This document shows positions 1-7,147 of a DNA stretch of 64,000 nucleotides, piece by piece. Where the stretch lies: contig CAZDEB010000001.1 of the NCBI GenBank assembly GCA_964504305.1, positions 1 through 64,000 of the forward strand. The letters are read 5' to 3'. The notes beneath the pieces were generated by a model that saw only the letters and a program-made list of their open reading frames with translations, did not search any database and was not told the DNA's origin. This stretch comes from UBA11606 sp964504305. GTDB lineage: Bacteria > Actinomycetota > Acidimicrobiia > Acidimicrobiales > Aldehydirespiratoraceae. The position numbers and the translations under genes were made by a program. The first letter of the stretch is position 1. Every line of letters starts with the position of its first letter.

Positions 1-33
1 TGTCCTGAACAAACAGTTTCCGATGTCCTGAAC
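1..33. repeat. 10-bp direct repeat at window edge
   Basis: The word TGTCCTGAAC occurs at 1-10 and again at 24-33. The surrounding 109 bases up to the WYL gene hold no convincing reading frame. Short direct repeats of this kind can sit at the end of an insertion sequence lying outside the window, but there is no transposase fragment here to prove it. Confidence 0.25.
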
Positions 34-109
34 CAGAACACTGCCCCCGCCACCAATTTGAAAACCCCGGAAACTCAACAGTTACCGGGACTTGACAACA
101 ACAACAGAA

Positions 110-838
110 CTATTCGGGTGGGCTTGACCTGGCGGGTGTGGCGGTGGGGTGTGGTTTCATGATGATGTCGTGGGGGCGGGGCAGAAATCCCTGTTCGACA
201 ATTGTGGGTTTGGAGATTCGGTCGGCTCGGAAGAGCCTTGAGGCGTCCGGTTGGGGGTCCCAGGCAATGACGTACCAGTTGGGCCAAGCGACGAGCAGCC
301 CGTGTGGTTCTACGCATCTCTTGGTTTCGCGGCCTTGCCTGTCTGTGTAGGAGAACGAGAGCATCTGGTTCGCGGTGAAGGCCTTCTCGAAGACTTCGAC
401 GAGGTCTTGGGTGACAGGTCCCGGAGGCTCTCCCATTGGTCTCGGTGGTGTATCGATCATGACGCGGTGCATGAATCGTTGGAGTTCGGCTGCTCTGGCT
501 TTGGGGAGAGAGGCTTCGATCTTCGCGACTGCGGTGTCGGCCGCGGAGACGAAGGGCACTCCGGGGGATCCGTTTGCGATTGCCACGGCCAACAGCAGAG
601 CCACCACCTCTGTTCCTTCGAGTTGGGAGGTGATCATGACCGATGTTGGTTCGAGCTGAACACCGCCGCCTGGTCCGGTCATCGACGAGATGTCAAAGCC
701 GCGATCGCGTAGACGTTGCATGTCCCGCAGCAGGGTCCGACGAGAAACTTCGAGTTCGGCTGCGAGGCTGTCGACGGTGCATCGCGCTCGGTAGCGAAGG
801 AGTCGCAATAGTTGCTCTTCGCGCTCGCGGATGTCCAT
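110..838 (-). CDS. YafY-type HTH/WYL-domain transcriptional regulator
   Basis: DNA-binding regulator of the YafY/WYL class, about 242 residues from the start chosen here. The N-terminal 55 residues form a DeoR-like winged helix (SRRTLLRDMQRL is the recognition region). The C-terminal half is a WYL-type ligand-sensing domain, seen around the segment LSFSYTDRQGRETKRCVEPHGLL and the WYVIAWD strand. Three in-frame ATGs (868, 850, 838) are possible; none has a good Shine-Dalgarno. I chose 838 because the protein then begins at the conserved helix and the inverted repeat at 862-878 falls in promoter DNA. The gene is divergent from the small STAS-like gene at 925 and probably controls it, as WYL regulators commonly act on adjacent genes. 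Ligand unknown. Confidence 0.85.
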   Translation of the reverse strand: MDIREREEQLLRLLRYRARCTVDSLAAELEVSRRTLLRDMQRLRDRGFDISSMTGPGGGVQLEPTSVMITSQLEGTEVVALLLAVAIANGSPGVPFVSAADTAVAKIEASLPKARAAELQRFMHRVMIDTPPRPMGEPPGPVTQDLVEVFEKAFTANQMLSFSYTDRQGRETKRCVEPHGLLVAWPNWYVIAWDPQPDASRLFRADRISKPTIVEQGFLPRPHDIIMKPHPTATPARSSPPE

Positions 839-861
839 GGTTGTCACCATAGGTTCGATAG

Positions 862-878
862 GTGCCATGTTCTGGCAC
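862..878. promoter_or_regulatory. Inverted repeat, candidate WYL-regulator operator
   Basis: GTGCCA-N5-TGGCAC is a perfect 6-5-6 inverted repeat between the divergent WYL regulator and the STAS-like gene. Its position fits an operator acting on both promoters. It overlaps the most upstream possible start codon of the regulator, which argues for one of the downstream starts. Confidence 0.45.
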
Positions 879-924
879 TAATCGCCTCTACCGTCTGTCC
901 AACGCTAAGCGAAGGCAGGACGAA

Positions 925-1326
925 GTGAATCCAACCGTTGTTTATGAAGACGACTACGGGTCGATGATCGACTATCCAGACAACGACTATCTTGAGGTCC
1001 GCTGGTACGACGGTTCTTCGGTGTTGACCACCGAGACGTTCAGCCAACGCCAGGCTGTGATCGCCGACGTGGTCGAACAGTGTGGCCGCTCTGGCATGCT
1101 CGTCGACACGCTTCAACTCGTGATGGATCCGGGAGAGATCGACGACGATTGGCGTGATGCCAATGTCACCCCGCGTTTCAACGCCGCCGGGGTGAGGAAG
1201 CTCGCTCTTCTTGTGCCTGCCGCGGTGCCACTTGTCGGTGCTGCACCGATGCATCAGGGGCCAGCCGAGTACCCAACAGCCTTCTTCGCCTCGCGAACCG
1301 ATGCCCGATCGTGGCTCGAGTCGTGA
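925..1326 (+). CDS. Small STAS/SpoIIAA-like protein, module copy 1
   Basis: A 133-residue protein with a clear paralogue at 2595-2996: both share the N-terminal pattern YGS-IDYP-DDYLEVRWYD, a central RQ-VIAD-VE-CGRS-ML-D segment, and a C-terminal FA-R-ARSWL-like end. The alternating strand-helix pattern and the central small-residue/Asp strand suggest a STAS/SpoIIAA-like fold, but no catalytic motif is visible and function is unknown. I chose the GTG at 925 rather than the ATG at 862 because an AGGA-containing ribosome site (about 917-920) precedes it and because the paralogue begins at the same point. It is followed after 64 bases by an SRPBCC gene, the same order as in copy 2. Confidence 0.7.
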   Translation: MNPTVVYEDDYGSMIDYPDNDYLEVRWYDGSSVLTTETFSQRQAVIADVVEQCGRSGMLVDTLQLVMDPGEIDDDWRDANVTPRFNAAGVRKLALLVPAAVPLVGAAPMHQGPAEYPTAFFASRTDARSWLES

Positions 1327-1390
1327 CGCCAAAATCGGTCGATCGGTATCGGCTCAGTTCAGAACCAACAACAATCATGAAGGACATTCG

Positions 1391-1849
1391 ATGAGAAACG
1401 TCAGCGCAGAACGCACCTTGACCGCACCCACTACCGACGTGTGGGCGGTTCTGGCCGACTACCCCAACATCTCCAACTGGAACGAGGCAATGACCCAAAG
1501 TCTCGCTCTCGGCGATGCAACCGAGGGCGTTGGAGCCGCACGGGAGTGCCAGTTCGGTTCAAAGGGGTCGATCAAGATGCGAGAGACCGTCACCGAGTGG
1601 GTACCCCAACAGAAGATGGTCATCGCTGTTGACAAGGTCGAGAAACAACTCATCAAGAGCGCCTCGATGACCATCACGCTCTCCGAGGATGGCGGGGCCA
1701 CCCCATTCGCGATGGTGTACGACTACGAGCCGAAGGGGGGCCCGCTCGCCCTCGCATACGGGCCAATTCTCGACCGGGTCTTCAAGAAAGGCTTTCACGC
1801 ATTCATGAACGATCTGGAAACAGCCGCACACGGCCGGGCCAGCCGGTAG
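1391..1849 (+). CDS. SRPBCC (START/polyketide-cyclase-like) family protein, copy 1
   Basis: About 152 residues, typical of a single SRPBCC/Bet v 1-like ligand-binding domain. Visible features are the N-terminal strand with an APTTDVWAVLADY segment (the usual 'a-p-x-x-x-v-w-x-x-l-x-d' signature), a W-N-E loop, alternating strands and a long C-terminal helix. ATG 1391 is chosen because AAGGA lies 5-9 bases upstream. The substrate is not apparent; the family includes lipid-binding, cyclase and stress proteins. It pairs with the STAS-like gene upstream. A fragment closely resembling its strand region (EDG-ATPF-M-YDYE-KGGP) occurs at 24269-24346. Confidence 0.8.
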   Translation: MRNVSAERTLTAPTTDVWAVLADYPNISNWNEAMTQSLALGDATEGVGAARECQFGSKGSIKMRETVTEWVPQQKMVIAVDKVEKQLIKSASMTITLSEDGGATPFAMVYDYEPKGGPLALAYGPILDRVFKKGFHAFMNDLETAAHGRASR

Positions 1850-1895
1850 ACGCAGCAAGGTTTGCCCAGCAGCCGAACTCGCTTTGCAGCTGGCC

Positions 1896-2483
1896 CTACT
1901 CGCGTTGGCCGGTGGTCTCGGCGAGGGCCTCGATCAGCGAGACGATCTCCTCGGTCATCGCTGCGCCATTGAGGGTCTCCGGTGTGAAGGCCGCTCGAAG
2001 GGTCGGGACGGCTTGGGTCACGTCGGTGAGCAGATCGAGGTGCGGGTGGTCCGGTCCGAGAATGCGAGCGATGGTGTCTCGCACATGAGCGAGGTCGTAG
2101 CCCTCCTTGACAGCCGCTTCGATGCCCTTGTCGGCTCGCATTGCCGAGATCAGGCCGGGGACAAGGTCGGGTTTGTCTTCGGCCGCACGGCACCGTTCGC
2201 CGATGAGGGTGCGGAGGTCGGCGACCGGGTCGTCGCTGACCGGCGCTTCGCCTGTCGGCATGTTCCGGATCGCCTCGGCCAACAGCGCTTCCTTGGTCGG
2301 CCAGCGCCGGTAGATCGCCCCCTTACCGGCGCCGGCGCGTTCGGCGACATCCTGGGTACGGATCCGGTCGAAGCCGACCTCCAGCAAGAGCTCGGCGGCG
2401 GCGTTGAGGATCGCGTCGGTGCGTTGCCCGTCGCGTCGTCGTCCGGTGGTGTTGTCGGGACGGCGGGATGGTTCCTCGATCAT
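1896..2483 (-). CDS. TetR/AcrR family transcriptional regulator
   Basis: Repressor of 195 residues. Residues about 20-65 are a standard TetR helix-turn-helix (AILNAAAELLLEVGFDRIRT, then AGAGKGAIYRRWPTKEALL). The C-terminal ligand-binding half is all helical and divergent, so the inducer cannot be guessed. The gene is divergent from the second STAS-like/SRPBCC module, with two GGAAC-containing palindromes in the shared intergenic region, so it most likely represses that module and itself. Its 3' end converges on the first SRPBCC gene with under 50 bases between the stops. Confidence 0.9.
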   Translation of the reverse strand: MIEEPSRRPDNTTGRRRDGQRTDAILNAAAELLLEVGFDRIRTQDVAERAGAGKGAIYRRWPTKEALLAEAIRNMPTGEAPVSDDPVADLRTLIGERCRAAEDKPDLVPGLISAMRADKGIEAAVKEGYDLAHVRDTIARILGPDHPHLDLLTDVTQAVPTLRAAFTPETLNGAAMTEEIVSLIEALAETTGQRE

Positions 2484-2504
2484 GAGGAGATATTAACAGA
2501 ACCG

Positions 2505-2554
2505 TTGCGTTCCGGAACTGTCTGGTCTACATTGACGGAACTCACTGGTTCCGT
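2505..2554. promoter_or_regulatory. Promoter with two GGAAC/GTTCC palindromes (TetR operators)
   Basis: Plus-strand promoter candidate TTGCGT (2505-2510), 17-base spacer, TACATT (2528-2533). The perfect palindrome GTTCCGGAAC (2509-2518) lies between the two hexamers, and ACGGAAC-N6-GTTCCGT (2535-2554) lies just after the -10. Both share the half-site GGAAC. This is the expected arrangement for repression by the divergent TetR protein of the STAS-like/SRPBCC pair at 2595 and 3030. Confidence 0.55.
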
Positions 2555-2594
2555 AACGGGAACTGGTCAATCAACCGAGAAAGCTGACACCTCC

Positions 2595-2996
2595 ATGCAG
2601 GCACAGATCGTCCACGAAGACGTCTACGGCTCCCTGATCGACTACCCAGCCGACGACTACCTCGAAGTCCGGTGGTACGACGCCTCGTCGGCATTCACCG
2701 GCGACGGCTTCAACGAGCGCCAGACCGTCATCGCCGACGCTGTCGAGGCCTGCGGCCGCTCGACCATGCTCATCGACGCCGTGCAGTTCGCCATGAACGC
2801 CGAAGACATGGATGTTGCCTGGCGAGACGCCAACACCATCCCCCGGATGAACGCCGCGGGCATCAAGAAGCAGGCGCTGGTCGTCCCTGCCGACTTCCCT
2901 CCGATCGGCGCACCCCCGGCCCCCGAAGGCCCCGCCGAATTCCCGACCGCATACTTCGCCACCCGCGCCGAAGCCCGCGCGTGGCTCGCATCTTGA
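2595..2996 (+). CDS. Small STAS/SpoIIAA-like protein, module copy 2
   Basis: A 133-residue paralogue of the protein at 925-1326, with matching sequence from the first residues (VHEDVYGSLIDYPADDYL) to the C-terminal TRAEARAWL end. The frame is open far upstream, but that part is antisense to the TetR gene, and the ATG at 2595 matches the start of the paralogue. The Shine-Dalgarno is weak (GAGAAAG). It is followed by an SRPBCC gene after 33 bases. Function unknown; the retained pairing with SRPBCC in two differently regulated copies suggests the two proteins act together. Confidence 0.7.
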   Translation: MQAQIVHEDVYGSLIDYPADDYLEVRWYDASSAFTGDGFNERQTVIADAVEACGRSTMLIDAVQFAMNAEDMDVAWRDANTIPRMNAAGIKKQALVVPADFPPIGAPPAPEGPAEFPTAYFATRAEARAWLAS

Positions 2997-3029
2997 GCGG
3001 CTCGAACAAGCCCCCGAAAGGACAGTGAC

Positions 3030-3506
3030 ATGCTCGACATCAAGGCCAGCCGCAAGATCAACAAGCCAATCGAGGAGGTCTGGCGGTTCGTCATCGACGA
3101 CTTCTCGAACGCCGACGAATGGGCGTTCGGCACGACAAGCTGTCGGACCGGAACCGAGTCGGAGAACTTCGACCGCGTCTGCGACACCGAGACCGGAACG
3201 CTGAAGGACACGATCACCAAGATCGACGACGCCAACCACGTCTTCGAGTTCTCGGTCACCGGCTTGCCATTCTTCGTGCGCTCGGTCGTGAGCACCTGGT
3301 CACTGGAATCGATCTCCGACACCGAAACCGAAATCACCGTCGGTCCGCGAATCGAGACAGTGCCCATCATCGGGAATCTCATGGAGATCCCGATGAAGAA
3401 AGCGCTCGAGAAGCTCTACCCCGAGCTCCTCGACGACCTGGCCGTCTTTGTCGAGACCGGTCAGCCGTCGGCTCGAAAGCAGCAGGAACTCGCCGACCGC
3501 GGCTGA
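3030..3506 (+). CDS. SRPBCC family protein, copy 2
   Basis: A 158-residue SRPBCC/START-like domain protein. It opens with a basic strand and the KPIEEVWRFVIDDFS signature helix, continues with seven predicted strands, and ends with a long helix (MKKALEKLYPELLDDLAVFVE) as in the polyketide-cyclase/dehydrase group. A strong AAAGGACA ribosome site precedes ATG 3030. It is only distantly similar to the first SRPBCC protein, so the module copies diverged long ago or recruited different SRPBCC members. Ligand unknown. It converges on the FAD oxidoreductase gene. Confidence 0.82.
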   Translation: MLDIKASRKINKPIEEVWRFVIDDFSNADEWAFGTTSCRTGTESENFDRVCDTETGTLKDTITKIDDANHVFEFSVTGLPFFVRSVVSTWSLESISDTETEITVGPRIETVPIIGNLMEIPMKKALEKLYPELLDDLAVFVETGQPSARKQQELADRG

Positions 3507-3605
3507 CGCCCGAATCCTCAGATCCGAGCCCGCATCAGCGGCTGAACCATTGCGGCCTTTCGCGGTTGGCCGAGTTCGGCGTGTTTCCGTGGACCGATCC
3601 GGACG

Positions 3606-4772
3606 CTAGCGAAATACGTCGCGCGCGGGGAGCGATCCGCTAAGGACACCGAAGATCTGTTCGACGGCAGCCGGGTCATCGGCGGCGCGTCGGTAGAAGT
3701 CCTCGAGTCGTGCGGACAGTGGTGCAAGCTTCGCAGTAGAGAGAGTCAACGCGTAGCTGTTGGCGGTCGCCTCATCGCGCTGGCGTTGGTAGTCGCAGAG
3801 CGCCTCTTGCAGTGGTATCCGGTCGGTCAAAGCGTTGTCGAGTGCGTCGGCAAGGAGATCGGCTGATGCGAAGGCATCGGTGATACCCATCCCGGTGGAT
3901 GAGTCCTTGTGATGGCCAGCGTCGCCGGCGAGGGCCCAGCCAGGTCCTGCTGATGTTCGATAGAAGTTAGAGAGGTCACGGGTTCCGGCGTATCGCTGCT
4001 CGCGATAGCCCGTGCTTACCGCCTCGCGCAGGCCGGGCACCAGGCCTAGAGCATCGTGAAACGCGGCATCGACGTCGCGGCGAACGCTGTCCATCTCGTG
4101 GTGGGGCCACGCCACGTAGATGCACGTGAGATCGTCGTTGGTCGGCCACACCAGCACCAACCGACCGGCGCGGGCGTGAAACGAGGCGCCGAGCTCTCCG
4201 AGGCCGCTCCAATAGGAGTAGTAGACGCCAGTGAGCGTGGGGTGCTCGTTGTACGTGGTGGCACCCACGCGTGCGCCGACCGATGAGTGCCGGCCGTCAG
4301 CCCCAACGACCACCCGGGCGTCGAGCGTGATGCTTGCTGTCGAGCCGCGCTGGTGGCCGATCACGCCCGCGACTCGGCCGTCGGACCAGCGAAGATCGTC
4401 GACGACGAAACCCTCCATCAACTCCGCCCCCGCGTCGACGGCAGCATCAACGAGTATCGAGTCGAGCACTGTGCGCCTGGGGCAGTACATCGTGGAGATG
4501 CCGTCTTCTGGCGGGCCGGCCCCGCGTAGCTGTACCGGTCCGACGTCGAAGACCAGTTCGTCGATCGGCCGGCAACCACGTTTCTCGAGCTCAGCCCGCA
4601 GGCCCCACCTTTCGAGACGGGCGGCCGCTCGTTGCCACAGGAAGTGAGTCGAGACGGTGTCGCTCGGAAACGACGAGCGGTCTACCAACGCGACCCGATG
4701 ACCCGCCGATGAGAGGCGTCGAGCCAGCGGAGATCCGGCACAGCGAGCGCCGACTATGACGACGTCGAACAT
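3606..4772 (-). CDS. FAD-dependent monooxygenase / geranylgeranyl-reductase-like flavoprotein
   Basis: A 388-residue flavoprotein of the PHBH/geranylgeranyl reductase superfamily. The N-terminus (FDVVIVGARCAGSPLARRL) is a Rossmann motif for FAD; a central RVVVGADGRHSSV is the DG motif, and GWALAGDAGHHKDSSTGMGITDA is the second FAD-binding GD motif. I start it at ATG 4772 since residues encoded further upstream are low-complexity Arg-rich and precede the Rossmann strand. It is divergent from a TetR gene whose operator lies between them, so it is likely TetR-controlled. Such enzymes reduce or hydroxylate lipophilic or aromatic compounds; the substrate is not deducible. Confidence 0.85.
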   Translation of the reverse strand: MFDVVIVGARCAGSPLARRLSSAGHRVALVDRSSFPSDTVSTHFLWQRAAARLERWGLRAELEKRGCRPIDELVFDVGPVQLRGAGPPEDGISTMYCPRRTVLDSILVDAAVDAGAELMEGFVVDDLRWSDGRVAGVIGHQRGSTASITLDARVVVGADGRHSSVGARVGATTYNEHPTLTGVYYSYWSGLGELGASFHARAGRLVLVWPTNDDLTCIYVAWPHHEMDSVRRDVDAAFHDALGLVPGLREAVSTGYREQRYAGTRDLSNFYRTSAGPGWALAGDAGHHKDSSTGMGITDAFASADLLADALDNALTDRIPLQEALCDYQRQRDEATANSYALTLSTAKLAPLSARLEDFYRRAADDPAAVEQIFGVLSGSLPARDVFR

Positions 4773-4846
4773 CACGTGATTCCAACTGAAAGCATGGGAA
4801 CGCCCTTCCTGCGTGTGCGACCTTCTTGCTCGCCCCGAGGTAGGAA

Positions 4847-4866
4847 TAGCACGATCGTTCGTGCTA
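4847..4866. promoter_or_regulatory. Perfect 8-4-8 palindrome, TetR operator
   Basis: TAGCACGA-N4-TCGTGCTA lies between the FAD oxidoreductase start (4772) and the TetR start (4877), ending 10 bases before the regulator's ATG. Length and position fit a TetR-family operator mediating autoregulation and control of the divergent gene. Confidence 0.65.
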
Positions 4867-4876
4867 AACAAGGCAC

Positions 4877-5515
4877 ATGACCCGCACAGCCGGTTCTGAC
4901 GGAGCCGAGACCCGAAGCGCGATCCTCCGCGTCGCCGCCGACATTGCATCGACGGACGGCCTCGAGGGTCTCTCGATTGGTCAATTGGCCAAGAACCTCG
5001 GCATGAGCAAAAGCGGTCTCTTCGCCCATTTCGGCTCGAAAGTAGAACTTCAGCTCGCCACTATCGGAGAAGCGCGCCAGCGATACGTGGGAGAGGTCAT
5101 CCGACCCGGGCTCGGTGTTGGCGAGGGCATCGTCCGCCTCGATGCTCTTAGTGAGAAGTTCATCTCGTATCTTGATCGAGCGGTGTTCACCGGAGGGTGT
5201 TTCTTCGCCTCCGCGATGGCCGAGTTCGATGGCAAGCCCGATGGCCCCGTACGAGCGCTGGTCGTCGAGTGCCAAGACGAGTGGATGGCCACGCTCAACG
5301 AAGCCGCGCAGGTTGCACTCGACCGGCGTGAACTTCGCGCCGCCACCGACCCATATCAACTCGCGTTCGACGTCGAAGCTGCACTCCTTTGTGCCAACTG
5401 GTATCGGCACCTGTTCGATGACCGCTCCTACCTCGATCGAGCGCGTCAAGCCGTACACAATGCCCTGGACGCCGCCGCGACACCGACGGGACGCCGTCGA
5501 CTAGCGGCCAGATAG
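4877..5515 (+). CDS. TetR/AcrR family transcriptional regulator
   Basis: A 212-residue TetR repressor. The N-terminal helices carry AILRVAADIASTDGLEGLSI and the recognition segment NLGMSKSGLFAHFGSK. The C-terminal half contains GGCFFASAMAEFD, a pattern common in one TetR subgroup (TetR_C_16/YcdC-like), and conserved helices with a Trp-Tyr pair near the end. ATG 4877 lies just after the palindrome at 4847-4866 with only a weak ribosome site (AAGG), so the transcript may be short-leadered. It probably senses a substrate or product of the divergent FAD enzyme. Confidence 0.9.
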   Translation: MTRTAGSDGAETRSAILRVAADIASTDGLEGLSIGQLAKNLGMSKSGLFAHFGSKVELQLATIGEARQRYVGEVIRPGLGVGEGIVRLDALSEKFISYLDRAVFTGGCFFASAMAEFDGKPDGPVRALVVECQDEWMATLNEAAQVALDRRELRAATDPYQLAFDVEAALLCANWYRHLFDDRSYLDRARQAVHNALDAAATPTGRRRLAAR

Positions 5516-5526
5516 GTTCAGAACCG

Positions 5527-5550
5527 CCGAACCGTCGGCCGAACCGTCGG
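5527..5550. repeat. 12-bp tandem repeat (x2)
   Basis: CCGAACCGTCGG occurs twice back to back just after the TetR stop codon. No function is evident; it could be a fortuitous low-complexity duplication in the 138-base gap before the Rrf2 gene, which holds no other feature apart from the Rrf2 promoter. Confidence 0.4.
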
Positions 5551-5652
5551 GCGGGACTGATGACTTTGCCGTCGTCGCCGAGCATCCAGCGCGGTCAGCG
5601 CCATGCCTGCGGCCGCGGGTTGCGATGCCGTGAGTACGAGTAGTCTTATAGT

Positions 5653-6069
5653 ATGCGACTAGAGGTTACGCGCAAGAGCGATCTGGCGGTTCGGGCGTTG
5701 CGGGTTTTAGCGGACGCTTCGGGGCGGTTGAAGGGCCCTGCCGTGGCCGACGCGGTGGGGTCGACGTCGGGGTTCGTGTCCCAGGTGTTGAACCCGCTGG
5801 TGCGTCAGGGGTGGGTGCGTTCGGATCCTGGCCCGTCGGGTGGCTACTCGTTGGGCGTGGCTCTGGAGTCGGTGTCGGTGTTGGCGGTGATCGAGGCGAT
5901 CGAGGGGCCGACTGATTCGGGACGTTGCGTGGTGGCCGACCGGCCCTGCAACGAAGCGGAGACGTGCGCAGTGCATGGGTCGTGGCAAAGGGCTCGAGTC
6001 CAACTGTTGAGCGAACTCGATGCCACGTCGGTCGTCGACGCGGCGTTGGCCAGAGGAGGCGAGCGATGA
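5653..6069 (+). CDS. Rrf2 family Fe-S transcriptional regulator (NsrR/IscR type)
   Basis: A 138-residue Rrf2 winged-helix regulator. The HTH spans about residues 27-55 (ADAVGSTSGFVSQVLNPLVRQGWV) and the wing contains GPSGGYSLG. Three cysteines at 92, 99 and 105 (C-x6-C-x5-C) match the positions of Fe-S ligands in IscR and NsrR, so it probably binds a [2Fe-2S] or [4Fe-4S] cluster and senses NO, oxygen or Fe-S status. A TAGTCT hexamer at 5641-5646 lies 7 bases before the ATG, which would give a leaderless transcript. The stop overlaps the next start (ATGA), so it is co-translated with a YwiC-like protein. That partner family is linked to nitrate respiration in Bacillus, which favours an NsrR-like NO-sensing role. 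Confidence 0.85.
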   Translation: MRLEVTRKSDLAVRALRVLADASGRLKGPAVADAVGSTSGFVSQVLNPLVRQGWVRSDPGPSGGYSLGVALESVSVLAVIEAIEGPTDSGRCVVADRPCNEAETCAVHGSWQRARVQLLSELDATSVVDAALARGGER

Positions 6070-6884
6070 CGTTGACCAATCCGGAGGACTCGACTGCGGC
6101 TCCGCGCCCGGCGCCGCTGTGGCGTCAGGTCGCGGTGCCAACCGAACACGGCGGATGGAGCTTGAGCGCAGAGCCGGTTGTGCTCGGATTGTTGGTGGCG
6201 TGGTCGTGGCCGGGACTGGCATTGGGGATCGCGGCGATGCTCGGGTTCGTGGCCCGCACCCCCATGAAGGTGGTGCTGGTAGACCGGTGGCGAAGCCGCT
6301 GGCTGGCCCGCTCCAGGGTGGCGGCCCGGATCGTCGCGGTGGAGTTGACGATGATCGTCGTGTTGGCGGTTGGAGCGGCGGCGGGGGCATCGAACGGGTG
6401 GTTCTGGGTGCCGTTGGCGGCGGCACTACCGCTGGTGGGGCTGGAGTTGTGGTTTGACACCCGCTCGCGGAGTAGGCGGCTGGTGCCGGAGTTGGCCGGG
6501 GGCGTAGGGATCGGCTCGGTCGTCGCTGCCATTGCCTTGGTGGCCGGTGAGTCGGCGGCGTTGGCGGTTGGGCTGTGGGTTGTGATCTCGGCCCGTGCCG
6601 CAACGGCGATTCCCTATGCCCGCACGATGGTGTTCCGAGCCCACGGGCGACCAGTGACCCGCTGGCACTCCGACCTGGCCCAGGTGGTGGCCGCGGCCGC
6701 GGTCGGGGCGGCCTGGCTGGCCGGCGCGATCCCGTTGGCGCCGGTGGCGGCCGTTACTGCGATCGCGGGGTTCAACGTGCTCGCGGTACGCGGCCCGGTG
6801 AAGCGGGCCGTGGTGATCGGTGTACAACAGATGATTTTCGGGATCGTGGTCGTCGCGGTCACAGCTATCGCCGTGCTCGCATGA
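6066..6884 (+). CDS. YwiC-like integral membrane protein
   Basis: A 272-residue hydrophobic protein with about eight membrane segments. The N-terminal PTEHGGWSLSAEPVVLGLLVA is the signature of the YwiC-like family, with conserved RTPMKVVLVDR and RAATAIPYARTMV segments. Start ATG 6066 overlaps the Rrf2 stop. Biochemical function is unknown; in Bacillus subtilis ywiC lies between fnr and narGHJI, linking the family to anaerobic nitrate metabolism. Here it is coupled to an Fe-S Rrf2 regulator, and the window also carries a nar operon about 50 kb away. Confidence 0.85.
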   Translation: MTLTNPEDSTAAPRPAPLWRQVAVPTEHGGWSLSAEPVVLGLLVAWSWPGLALGIAAMLGFVARTPMKVVLVDRWRSRWLARSRVAARIVAVELTMIVVLAVGAAAGASNGWFWVPLAAALPLVGLELWFDTRSRSRRLVPELAGGVGIGSVVAAIALVAGESAALAVGLWVVISARAATAIPYARTMVFRAHGRPVTRWHSDLAQVVAAAAVGAAWLAGAIPLAPVAAVTAIAGFNVLAVRGPVKRAVVIGVQQMIFGIVVVAVTAIAVLA

Positions 6885-6903
6885 CCAAACGACAGGGACC
6901 ACT

Positions 6904-7140
6904 ATGACACCGAGGATTGATCCGACCGTGGTCCTCGGGGACTGGTGGCGGCGAACCCGCCTAGCCGACACGGTGCCGGTCACAACCAATGGGGCGTGTT
7001 GGAGGTGTTGGGCGTTGGTTACCCCGCCGGTGAGCAGATATCGAGCGGTTTGGTCGACGGCACGGTTGTCACCTTCGGCGGTGAACCATGTCACCATGCT
7101 GAACAGGAGCTCAGTCCTGGAGTGGTTCGGCCCGCAGGGT
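6904..7140 (+). pseudogene. Possible frameshifted DUF542/ScdA (RIC)-like remnant
   Basis: Twenty bases after the YwiC-like gene, with an AGGGA ribosome site, an ATG opens a frame reading TPRIDPTVVLGD. Coding similarity then continues in the next frame as LVAANP and, further on, VLEVLGVGYPAGE. Spliced by eye, these match the start of the DUF542 domain of ScdA/YtfE Fe-S repair proteins (pattern 'tvgdlva-np-...-vle-lGvdYccGG'), but the CCGG ligand motif is damaged and no single frame covers it. Such proteins often follow NsrR-like regulators. If this is right, the Fe-S repair gene of this operon has decayed. The evidence is short matches only. Confidence 0.35.
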
Positions 7141-7147
7141 TCTGCGT

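Noticed and set aside
1..109. Possible insertion-sequence end at the left edge (repeats of TGTCCTGAAC)
   Set aside because: No transposase remnant, no defined terminal inverted repeat pair and no target duplication can be seen inside the window.
5707..6603. Long minus-strand reading frame (298 codons) opposite the Rrf2 and YwiC genes
   Set aside because: Composition is extreme Pro/Arg/Thr/Ser, it is antisense to two well-supported coupled genes, and it has no family signature; it is a high-GC shadow.
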